A stretch of DNA of 64,000 nucleotides from Keithomyces neogunnii (Eukaryota; Ascomycota; Sordariomycetes; Hypocreales; Clavicipitaceae): contig JAIOWQ010000003.1 of assembly GCA_020975405.1 (NCBI GenBank), forward strand, positions 1,741,001-1,805,000. The letters are read 5' to 3'. A program made the translations under genes and the position numbers. Within the stretch, counting starts at the first letter, position 1; the number at the start of each line of letters is the position of its first letter. The notes beneath the pieces are model-generated. The model saw only the letters and a program-made list of their open reading frames with translations, was not told the origin of the DNA and ran no database searches. Shown here piece after piece: positions 46,337 through 57,285 of this stretch.

Positions 46337-47338
46337 ATGTCCCGCCACTCGTCGCCCTGGACCCCTGTGAGGGGCATTGTCATCACCGTGCCATGGCTGT
46401 TGTACCTGTTGCTGGCCGATGTTCTGATATCCTTGCTTCTGCCTCTCGCGACCTTTGCTCCGAGATTCGTTTACGATGCTTCGTCTCGGCTAGCATTCTC
46501 CGTCTGGGTATGGGTCCAACACATATTCGAGTCTTTCAATGGAGCTTGCATTGAGATCTCCGGTGACGTCTTGCCCCGGGGCGAGTCCGCCATCGTCGTC
46601 GCCAATCATGTCGCATGGTCGGACTTTTACATGATACAAGCTCTTGCTCGGCGCTCTGGGATGCTGCGGTATTGCCGCTACTTTGCCAAGAGCCAGCTCA
46701 AGCTGGTTCCTTTCCTCGGATGGGGTCTGTGGGCTATGCGCATGCCCATGGTCAGTCGAAACTGGCTCAGGGACAAATCCGAACTTGATCGTGTATTCTC
46801 TGGCCTTGTCAATGACGAGCTCCCTACATGTGAGTGCCTCATCTCCCACGCCCTTTCCCTTTACGTATATGCAGCCCTTCATCTTATCCAAGCAATCACT
46901 GAAGCGTTTGTAGGGCTCATCAGCTTTAGTGAGGCAACGCGCTATACCAAGAAGAAGTTTGAAGAGTCCCAAGCATGGTGTAAAAAGACGGATAGGCCTC
47001 AGCCAAAAAATCTCTTGTACCCTCGCACCAAAGGCTTCATTGCCACGGTTCAACACTTGCGCAGAGCCGCACATGTCAAAGCAGTGTACGACTTTGCCAT
47101 TGCGTATCAGTGTGACGGTGTCTTCTTGGAGGCACCATCAATGTGGGACACGTTAAGTGTATCAGCGTTAAGCGCGAAACATCGATACAAGTTCCATGTT
47201 CATGCCAGGCGATATCCTCTCGGGTCCCTGCCCGAGTCCGACCATGACTTGGCAAAGTGGCTTGAGCAGAGGTGGGTAGAAAAGGGCGAGTGGTTGGAGT
47301 CGCTCAAGAAGACCTGGGCCGCCACTGGTTCGTCATGA
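46337..47338 (+). CDS. LPLAT-family lysophospholipid acyltransferase
   Basis: Two exons (46337-46829 and 46914-47338) encode 305 residues. It belongs to the PlsC/LPLAT family, ER enzymes that transfer acyl chains to lysophosphatidic acid or another lysophospholipid. Residues about 13-42 are hydrophobic and anchor the protein; block I is NHVAWSD at 90-96 (NHX4D catalytic motif). Block III, normally FPEGTR, reads FSEATR right after the splice junction (LPTW-LISFSEATRYTKKKF). Then LLYPRTKGF (block IV-like) and a C-terminal KHRYKFHVHARRYPLGSLPE follow. The fungal relatives with this altered block include Cst26/Psi1-like proteins; substrate is not certain. The 84-bp intron is in frame and free of stops, so retention would insert 28 residues at the catalytic block. 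The ATG at 46337 is the first in frame. Confidence 0.88.
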   Translation: MSRHSSPWTPVRGIVITVPWLLYLLLADVLISLLLPLATFAPRFVYDASSRLAFSVWVWVQHIFESFNGACIEISGDVLPRGESAIVVANHVAWSDFYMIQALARRSGMLRYCRYFAKSQLKLVPFLGWGLWAMRMPMVSRNWLRDKSELDRVFSGLVNDELPTCECLISHALSLYVYAALHLIQAITEAFVGLISFSEATRYTKKKFEESQAWCKKTDRPQPKNLLYPRTKGFIATVQHLRRAAHVKAVYDFAIAYQCDGVFLEAPSMWDTLSVSALSAKHRYKFHVHARRYPLGSLPESDHDLAKWLEQRWVEKGEWLESLKKTWAATGSS

Positions 47339-48832
47339 TATATCGCCGGCCACATGCATACGTAATGAGCACTCGGGATGATGTTCAGTGGGTGACTTTG
47401 CTTAGACGACATAGATTCTCACCTGGCCGATGTCCGTGACGGGCAGCGACGTGCTCAGCTTGTACCTAGGCGGCTTTAGGCAACCTGCAACCATGGTGTT
47501 GCTGATCCATGGGCTCCCGCCATGCTGTGCTAATTGTGCTTGTATGCCAGTACTTCTCTCAATCTGAGACGGGCAACTAGGAGGAATTCTGCAACATACC
47601 AGGAGTAATAGAAAATAGTTGTGCATGATGCATCAAGTCCCTGTATTCCGTAATGGACTAGGAGTAGGACGTCTCGCCGCATGAGAAAACCCTTGGCCAC
47701 AAATGAAGCAGCTAGAATTACATCCCCATAAGCCGTCGAGTCAGTTCAACGCGTCGGTCATTACGTGCCTCATCCAGGTTGCATGCACCACTTAGAACTG
47801 ATGGGGATGGCAAAAATAACGTTGATATCATCAGACCGCCCCCGGTAAGCTGCTCAGTCACAGAGAGCCAGATTGCCAATACACGCCTGAGTAAAGCTGT
47901 GAGGGAAACATCGAAGGTGTCTGGCACCTTCCCAATGTCCATCACCTAAGCAAACGCTGTGGTGACGACTGTGTGGTCACATCCAATCAGCTCCTGGGGA
48001 AGAAATGGCAGCACAGACTACGTCCGGGAATAAAGCACCAGAATTTTCCGACACAAGGCAAGCAGCCCAAGGCATCTGACCAATCACCCCATAACTGTTC
48101 GAGAGAGGGGGGAAATAGTCTTCCAGGACGATTTTGCAGATGCAACACAAAATAGAACACCCCCAACTTTCGAAACGAAGGAGCCTGTGTGGAGGCTTTG
48201 GACCCGTGAGCTTGATGCATCGCAGCTAGCAAGTGAGATGGTGGGCCATGATTGGCTGGGAGGTGATTTTCCCCGCTTAATGTGTCATGGGAGGAAACGC
48301 GACCATAGCATCTGGGATGCTCTGCTCACGACAAATCGTGAATGGGGAAATGTCCAACCCACCCGCTTTCTCATGACTTTGTCGACGGTTAGCTTGTCCT
48401 CGCTCTTCCTTTGAATTGGAACCAACTACAGCCACCAAACCCCGCCAATCGAGACACCTTCTCAGCCCTCGGCAGTCGAGCGGTTCCTGCCGCTCCATTG
48501 CCCGCTCGGTGGTCTCCGCTGGGCCGTGTTTCCCTTCAAAGTGTGGCCTCGTGTGTGCTCCTGGGCCGCTGTCCGCGTCAAATTCTTCTCACGGCGACTG
48601 CGAGAACCACGACGCCTGCGACTGCCAGTCATGTATCCGGCTCCCGTGCTCCTCTAGTTCTGGCGCCTTTGCCAGACTCCTGGGTCTCCCAGATACCGCT
48701 ACAACGTTTTTACGCTCCTTCTCCGTGCCGCCGTCCACCGCCATTCGACTTGCTGCTTCGACTCTGACGATTCCGTAACTCGAGCTCAACATAACTACAA
48801 GTAGACGAGAGTGTGGGTAACTCCTGGGCATC
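47339..48832. other. Intergenic, 1.5 kb, Rim15 promoter and 5' UTR
   Basis: This holds the 3' flank of the acyltransferase gene and the promoter and C/T-rich leader of RIM15. Two minus-strand frames at 47402-47626 and 47718-47945 look slightly coding-like but join no family and have no clear splice path. I list no gene here. Confidence 0.5.
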
Positions 48833-51800
48833 ATGGACAACCCCTCGGCCCCGTTGGCCGTGCCGGCCGTGTCGTCCTTAAGGGTCCAACAGGCAGCTCC
48901 AATGGAAAGGACCCTAAGCCAGGATATCCGAAATGAGCGCGAGGAGCTCCGTGAGGCAGCAGAGCAAACCCTCAATGCCATCGTCGACCTCAACTTGGAC
49001 GGAACCATCAAATGGGTCAGCCCGTCATGGACGGAGGTCGTCGGTACTCCATTCGATGCCATTAATGGCAAACCCATGTCAGAACTTATTGTCAACGAGA
49101 ACAAAAATGTGTTTACCGATATGCTTGATTCGATGAAGAAGGACGACTCGAAGAGCTATAGAATCCGGTTCGCCATTCAACTTGGCCCACTGTCCAAGTT
49201 ACGATATGTAGAGAACTCGGAAGGAGATGAACCATCAGCCACTGAACCAGAGCCGCAGACGGCCGATTTCGACGCCCAGGGCATCATGGTGTATGATAGC
49301 GCATCCGGGGGGGAGAGCCATGTAAGTTTCCTTGTATAGCCGTGGCTAGCAGGCTCCGGCAAACAAGTCGCTAACCACAACGTGAACAGACCATGTGGAT
49401 GCTTCGCCCATGGACAGCTCCCCAGCAAATTCAAATCGACTTGCCCGACGTCATCGTCGATTCCCTCGGATCGGGTGCCGAGTTATTGGCCAGCTATCTC
49501 ACACAGCTCGCCGAGTCTGGTGGTGATGACTTGGAAACACGCGAACCACCATCTCCCGTCCTCTGTCGCATATGCGAGCGGCAGATTTCTCCTTGGTGGT
49601 TTGAAAAACACACTGATTTGTGTCTCCAGGAGCATCGTGCCGAAATGGACGTTCAGATGGCACAGGAGAACCTAACAGAACACCGGCATGCCATTGTTAG
49701 GGTTCTGGATGCATTGGAGGCACGGAAAAGTCGTTCAATGACCGGAGAACAGCAAATCGGACCCATGGCAGAGTACAAGGGCATGCCAATTGGTCCGGCT
49801 CCTTCTGCTCAGTCCTCACCCGGTACCTCTTTAGCACGATCTCGTGAGCGGACTGGTGGATTTGGTCACGCCAGGGCTCGCTCTTTTGCTATACGCCGGC
49901 CTCAGGCCCGTATAGTCGAGCTACTCATGGATCTGTGCGATACCGCCATTGAAATCAGCACTCCGGCCATGAAGGAGATGTCTCAACAGGATGATGGAGA
50001 GTTTCGCACGCAATCTCCACAATCCGAATCAAGGATATCACAGGTCTTGCAATGGCAATCTCCGAGCACAAATACACTAGAACAAGAACAGGGCTTGGCT
50101 CTCTTGTGTTCAGACACGGAGAAAGTGGCCAAGCTCAAGGTTGATGCTGTGTTCCGACACCGCAGAATTATCGAATACGCTGAGCGTATACGAATTGAGA
50201 TGGCTGTCCTGGTGCAAGACTGTATTGATGAAGCCATGAGAAAAGCTGCAAGGATCGCAGCTGGTCGTCTAAGCGATTCCACAGAGGATGAGGCTGGGGA
50301 CGTGCCAGAAGAGGATATTCCCAAGGAAGAAGACACAAGTCAAATTGAGAGGCATGAGGAACCTCGTGGTCGCTCGGCTGACGAGATACCTAAGCAGTCC
50401 ATTTCCAGTCCTTCCGCTTTGGCAGCAGCTTTGCGGCAAATGGACCTCTCTTCTGGAGGGCCGAGTCGATCTCGGCCCTCTTCCTTTATTGCTTCAACGA
50501 GATCCAACAGCCCCAAAGAATGTCCAACCCCAAGGTCTTTTGTTGACAGCGGTCCCATTCCAGCTGGCCATTCCCGTCATGCCCGAAGAGGCTCGTCCCT
50601 TTTATATGAAGCTGAATTCGCTGAGGGTGACGGAAGCTTCCGATCATCCTCCGCTGCGTCTCGCAATGCGCCCAGAACGGAGTCGCCAATATCGGAGTTC
50701 GGGGATCTAAGGCGTGCTGCAAGCACCCGACAACATCACCGAAGAAGCCTTGTCATACCAGGCACGTCATCACCTCGTCGGCAAGAGTCACCATCCCGTT
50801 CTACGCAACCGTCCTCGCCGCTCCGCATCAAACCGCGCATCATACCCTACCAAGAAGGAATTGCCTCTCCTGAGGCGTCGCCCATGTTCCCAACGAGTGA
50901 GTTCAGCTCGCCCATATCTCATCCAATACGCCATCACCGTCGCCAGTCGTCAGCAGCTATTTCGGACTTCGTCATGAGAGCACCGCCGTCGCCTCGCCTT
51001 GGCGCAACCCAGGCTCCGCCACAAGCTCGCGCCGCACAGCCGTCCATTAAAGACTTCGAGATTATCAAACCCATCAGCAAGGGAGCATTTGGTAGCGTAT
51101 ATCTCTCCAAAAAGAAATCCACTGGAGAATATTTCGCCATCAAAGTCCTAAAAAAGGCGGACATGGTAGCTAAAAATCAAGTGGGCAATGTCAAGGCAGA
51201 GCGAGCCATCATGATGTGGCAGGGGCAGAGTGACTTTGTCGCGAAGCTATACTGGACCTTTTCCAGTAAGGATTATCTTTACCTAGTCATGGAATACCTC
51301 AACGGAGGTGATTGCGCGTCTTTGATCAAAGTACTCGGCGGCCTTCCTGAAGAGTGGGTCAAGAAGTATCTTGGAGAGGTCGTGCTCGGCGTCGAGCATC
51401 TTCATGAGAGAGATATTATCCACCGAGATCTTAAACCGGACAATCTGCTCATCGATCAAAAGGGCCATCTGAAGCTGACTGATTTCGGTTTATCACGCAT
51501 GGGCTTGGTGGGTAGACAAAAGCGGGCTCTGAATAGCGAAATGACGGATACGACGCCAGATTTACTGAGGCAAGGTCCCTTTGCTAGATCTGCTTCCATG
51601 GCCTCTTCGCGATCGACATCCCTTGACTTGCACGGGCACCCTCATTCATCGCCCACTGGCACGCCAATGATGACACCAGATATGGGAAGCGTCGGGCAAC
51701 CCTCATACTTCAGCCTCACATCTTCGGTGCCACCAGACAATCGAAGGGTTTCTAGCAGCCGCAGAAGCGATAGCGGCGGCAGTGAATCACTGGCTCATAT

Positions 51801-54693
51801 GCTAACGTCATTTTCTCTGACTGATTCCGACCCTGCATCTCAACCGCTGAGTGCCAAAGTACATGTCATGGACGACGACGTGGTCATCCAAGGGTCTCCA
51901 GACATGATTGCTAGCCAGCCCAACATCAGGTCCAGTGTCGATGGTCACTCTCGCAACTCACTTCCGCCGTCCAACATGATGCCGCCTCCAATGGCTCTTT
52001 TCGACCCCGAGGACACGAATCGGCGTTTTGTGGGAACTCCCGACTACTTGGCACCGGAGACCATCAATGGAGACAAGCAGGACGAAACTAGTGATTGGTG
52101 GTCAGTCGGATGTATCATGTTCGAGTTCTTGTACGGCATACCACCTTTCCATGCAAGCGAAGCTGAGCAAGTGTTTGAAAATATCCTAGCACGCAAGATT
52201 CAGTGGCCGGATGAAGCTGATTGTGAGCCCATATCGGAGGAAGCCAAGGATCTCATCAACAAGCTACTTTGCATGGACCCTAAAGAGCGACTGGGGGCCA
52301 ATCAAGATGAAAAGTTCTCATCCGGAGGAGAAGAAATTCGAAGCCATGCTTGGTTTGAGGGTATCAGCTGGGATTCTCTTCTCGAGGATGAGGCGCAATT
52401 TGTCCCCCAGCCTGAAAATCCCGAGGACACGGAATACTTTGATGCCAGAGGTGCTGTTCTCCAATCATTTGCAGAGGAAATTGAGGACCAAATGTCCCCT
52501 CAGTCTTCCTCTGCAGGTGGGGTTGAGTACCCAGATAGGCCGCATGACGCTCTTTCACGAGTTCGTTCCCAAGTCAATTCCATCAACCGCAAGCTGATGC
52601 CACTCCACATTCCGCCCCACGTTCGCGATCTGAAGTCGAGGAGATTGAGTGAACCGGTGGCCGCTGATGACTTTGGCTCTTTCACATTTAAGAATCTGCC
52701 CGTTCTTGAAAAAGCGAACAAGGACGTTATCCAGAAGCTCAGGGCTGACGCAATGGCTGCACAGAGTAAGCAGTCTTCCCTCAACCCTGGAGGAACCGCA
52801 AATGTTACCTCGCCATCTCCATCTTTGGATGGAAGCCCCGTCTTGTCAACACATCTACATCGGACCATCTCCAACGCCAAGGCAGGGAATCGACCGCAGT
52901 CTCCATCGGGGTACAGTCATTCCAATTCATCTCCCAGTCGAATTTCCCAGCCATCGTCTCCTCTTCTTGTGTCATTTGTGGCTGGCCAAGGAGCAGATGG
53001 TCGACGAAAGGCATCGAGCAACTCTTCAAGCCTCTCACATCAGTCAGGACCAGCTTCGTTGCAGCCATACTCATCTCTTGATGTGCCTAAAGTGCCGCCG
53101 AGCTTGCAAAAGGCTGCAACTACAGTCGCTGCATCGCCCATCAAGGGTCGAGGATCAGCTCCCGCGCCATTAGCCCTATCCCCTCAGAAGCTCATGGCCA
53201 CGCCACGCCAAGGCAGCGGCTCGACAACTCGATCCAGATCGTTGACGGTAGGGTCGCAGGAAGCCAGCCCGATATCGTCCGATGTCCTTCAGCATCACCG
53301 CAACCGGAGAAGTCAAGTATTCGATATGTCTCCTTCGTCGTCGGACAATGAGGGCGACAAGCACAACGCGTTGCTCCGTGTCCAGCGGCGGAGACAAAGC
53401 TCACGACGGCTCTCGCAAATTGCATTCGACAACGGTCCTACCTTTAGACCCCTCGATGTTCTGATTTGTGAAGATCATCCTGTGTCGCGGATGGTCATGG
53501 AAAAGCTGTTGGAGAAACTACGGTGTCGAACTATTTCCGTGGCAAACGGTTCTGAAGCCGTTCGTTACGCCATGAGCGAAATCCAGTTCGACGTCATCTT
53601 CCTGGAGTACAAGCTACCTCAAATTAGCGGGGCTGATGTGGCACGAATGATTCGAGAAACGAAAAATGCGAACTCTCACACCCCTATCGTGGCGATTACA
53701 GCGTATCTTAAGGAGCTACAGGCGCCACACTACTTTGATTCCCTAATCGAGAAGCCAATCAGCTCCTCCAAGCTGACAGAGGTCCTGCGTACCCTATGCC
53801 AATGGTGTCCAGCATCACCAAATCAAACTCCTTCCGGCCCTTTGCCCAATCCCATGCCTCTAGGTCTAAAAAAGCCAAACCCGCGGGCTGATGATAGTCC
53901 CACGTCAAGCCTGTCTGGGTTTCCTGGGCGACATTCATCTGCGATTATTTCCAGTCGCGAAGACTCCATCACCTCCAGCATGTTTGGGGATTCAGAGTCT
54001 GTCACAACAGATGACATCCCGGTCGTCATCAGCCGAAAGGCGACAGGGGAATGGGAAGAAGGAGGGCTTGGCATCACAGAATCAGACCTACTCGCAGCAG
54101 CAGAAGGGCAATCACCAAAAAGAATACCAGCTCTCATAACTCAGCAATCAGCCCCGGGGCAAATCGAACACCTCCGTCCAGGGGACAGGGCCAAGCCCAA
54201 AAGAGAAAGCGGTGATAGAAGGGGGCTCGAGGCAACTGACTCTGCGGACGATGAGGATGAGGAAACCGGTAATTCTAAAGGGAAGCACCGACGGCGAGGC
54301 AGCAAGCCGCTACAGGGCAAATCAACGCTGCCCAGTTCAAAATTGGGCATCGAAATGATGCGTGCGGACAGCCATGACAGCGTTACTTTTGGGTCCGAAA
54401 GCACTCCTGAGGCGGTAACAAGGGTGGCAACGACACCATCTCAGGATACACATGGCAGTCCTGTACTTGCAGCGACCGAAGGGGCAGAGCCAGTCAATGA
54501 ACCGGGTAATCCATCAATTACCACGCCAACAAGCAAGCAAGGTATTAAGGCTGCGACTGATATCGCGGTGTCGGAATGTGCCGATTCCACTCCACGACAA
54601 CCCGCATCTGGCGCCGTGGCCAGCGAGTTGTCATCGGTCGACAATTCTGAGGAGGCTACACCGCGGCCGAGCGGCGGCAAATTGGGCGAATAA
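48833..54693 (+). CDS. rim15: Rim15-type protein kinase (PAS, zinc finger, AGC kinase, receiver)
   Basis: Two exons (48833-49321 and 49390-54693; intron GTAAGT..GAACAG) encode 1930 residues. Order: PAS domain about 40-165; a C2HC zinc finger near 222-241 (CRICERQISPWWFEKHTDLC); a coiled or low-complexity stretch; a Ser/Thr kinase from about residue 718 with GAFGSVY, FAIKV, HRDLKPDN near 840 and DFG near 861; an insert of almost 190 residues; then VGTPDYLAPE near 1050 and SDWWSVGCIMFEFLYG; Ser-rich tail; a receiver domain about 1517-1635 (LICEDHP..ITAYL..LIEKPIS). The receiver has Glu1569 (IFLEYKLP) where Asp is phosphorylated in active receivers. Rim15 acts below TORC1 and PKA and drives quiescence, stationary-phase survival and, through endosulfine, PP2A inhibition. 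Greatwall-family kinases share the split kinase layout. Confidence 0.95.
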
Positions 54694-57285
54694 CGGCACA
54701 AGACAACACAACTTTGAGGAGATTAAAAGAGAGATGACGAGTTTGTCACTAAAGGCAAAGTATCTAGGTTGGGAACCGTTGCAAATTTGGGCAAGTTGGG
54801 GATTTTTCTTCTTATTATTATTTTTCGTGCCAGTTCATCTCTTTTGTTCACATGGTCGTTACGACCAACTTTCCTTTGTTTGCGAGGCTGCAGCGAGGCG
54901 TTAACTGGACTTTCTTTTCCCGTCTTTTGCTTCTTTCTCCTCTTCTTCTTCTGCTTCCTTTGCGACGCCGCGTACATACAAATGATGGCGGGACTGGCGA
55001 AAGACAAGGATGCCAGTGATATTCTTTGTGCTTAAATAGGTTTCGAAAGAATGGGGATTGTGACCCCCAAGGAATGGAGAATGGTGACAACGGGCGGTTT
55101 TTTTCTTTCCATTTGTTCCTGGGCGTGTGTGCGCGTGCAAGAGTCTGTGTGCATTTGGCAGCATCCTTGCACTGCCTTCTTCCAGTGTCTGTTGCCGTGG
55201 CATTTACGATGATGGATATAGAGTAAAGGTGTGTCGGGGTGGTGTATTACTCGGCGTTGGAGAGGAAGCTCTTTCGAGTCAATTCCCTGGATGTGTACGT
55301 ATGTCTTGAGGTTCTATGAGAAATTCTACATTCTATCCGTTGCGTCAGGCTATCTCAAGTCGCCGTATATGGAGGAGTTGGCAAAGATGGGAGTGAGCAG
55401 CAAAGAAGGTGGGTCATGCCAGTATCACAGGGAGCGCAGTATCGTACAAGTCATACCTTGCAGGGGGGGCTGGCTGCGGTATGTAGTTGCTTGCGGCGCC
55501 GAATTAGACTGCCAAGCACGTCGATGAGAATTTAGGGCAGCCGGTGCCTGGGGAGCTCAAAGCATGTCAAACCGAGGCGGGGATGCTTGGCGACAACGGC
55601 GGTTCGTGCATGGTCCAAGTTGCAAATTGATGTCTGGTTGATAGCGAATTTTGCCGAGCGCTATCTATCAATTCTACCACTCGCGTGGGCCCGGGTCTGC
55701 GTTCTGGACCCCTTGGTCTTGTTCAATGTCACGGCGCATGGAAAGAATCTGTCCCTGAATTGCAGAGACAGAATGAGACAAGGGCCTACAAAAATCAATG
55801 ACAATGGCTCGGCCCACTTCTGGACCCAGGAAGCCGAGAACTTGAGCAGGTGGCTTGGCCTAGCTGCGTGGCTGCAGCAGAGCCTGTCAGTCCTCACGCG
55901 ACCAACTGCCTCTTCGGTGAGGCATTTGAAGGTGCGAGACGCCCTGCCCATATCGTAGTGTTGACCAGAGTGGGAGACGATATCAAAGCTCAAGGGCTTA
56001 AAACGTGTATTATAAGTCTCGGAGAGGCTGTAGAGCTGCTCGGTGACGGATTAGAACAAGCGCATGGCATGAGACAGCATGGTTGATGGGATTGGCCAAA
56101 CTCTGTTGATCAGCGCGTGGCTCTAGGTGCCGTCTCAGCCGAAAGCAGAGCGGACCGTGACTGAACTGCGCGCCAGGGCTGCTGGGCGCCGGATGTTGAG
56201 CGAGACACGGACCAGACGAGAGGACCGCCCACCCGCAGCAGTGAAGAAGAAAGGGCGGCCTTTTTTGCCGATTGCTTCCTACCTTCAGCAGCCATCGAGG
56301 CGTACCGACTCCCCAGATTTCCGGGACCCCCGGTCGGTTGGTTGGTTGACAATGACACACAGCGCCTCCACCCCTGTCGCCATGGCCCTGGCCTCGGCCA
56401 ACCAGATGTTCCAGGTCTGACATGGGACGTGCTGCATATCGAATGCAACTGCACTGGGCTTGCTCGAGCCGTTTTGCCTCCCGCCGTGTCGGTCTCTTCT
56501 TTCAGAATTCGCTTCCCATGACCGAGGTGGCTCCATGACGGCTCGCCGCCGCCCAAGCCAAGTCGATGTGAACTTGTCTGGACGTCGACTAGCCACAAGG
56601 GTCTCCGCACCGAGCGGAAACAGCTCGGAGCCCGCAAAAAAGGCTTTTGGACCCTTCATGGCCAGAGAATCGAACACGGTGCCTGATGGCGGCCTCTGAC
56701 TGGTCCAAGTCCCTTGCTTCATCCTCTGCCTTCTCTGTCGTCGAAAGCGGATCGTCTACGGCGAGGCATCTTGTTTAAAGAGGCCTGGCTGGCAGCTCGA
56801 GAGTCGACGGAACTGCTGCTTCGTGCCCTTTCTTTCATCATTCCTTCCCAAATCCAAAGGGCAGCAATAGTCCTTGACAGGGAGTTGCCTACTTTCTCTG
56901 CCGACTTATTGTCTTTGTGTGGCTCCTTCCCCGAGAACTCACGCCATCCACGGCACTTGCCAAGCAGGTACTGTCTGCTAAAGTGTGGCAACAGCCTCTC
57001 CAACTTTGTTTTTTTTTTTCCTCTTCGACGCCTCTGGAAAATCAGTTGGCTCCAGCCAGCCTGACTCTAGCAGTCATTAGGAAGTAATCTTTCACGGCTG
57101 CTGTTTTATACAAAACTATACGTCTGCTGCTGTCCTGGACACATAGTTCTCGCACCTCTTCCTCTGCCAGGGTTTTTTGCCTCAACCACACATAGCCCCC
57201 ACCACCTGCCGCTGTGCGCCATAAAGGCCCAATCTGCCCACCTAATCTCATCTGGCATCCCCTGAGATAGGGCCAGTAAGATCCA
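54694..57285. other. Large intergenic, 2.6 kb
   Basis: This holds the 3' flank of RIM15 and the promoter of the MFS transporter gene, which point the same way. Open frames up to 175 codons occur on the minus strand (for example 56110-56637) but are rich in Arg and Ser and show no domain. A T-run lies near 57008. A non-coding RNA or unusually long transporter 5' UTR could lie here, but nothing in the bases alone shows it. Confidence 0.5.

Noticed and set aside
47402..47945. Two minus-strand frames that look partly coding
   Set aside because: I could not join them with convincing splice sites or match them to a family, so they are not listed as a gene. RNA data could change this.
56110..56722. 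Overlapping minus-strand frames of 145-175 codons
   Set aside because: Arg/Ser/Gly-rich in several frames at once with no domain; typical of GC-rich non-coding sequence.
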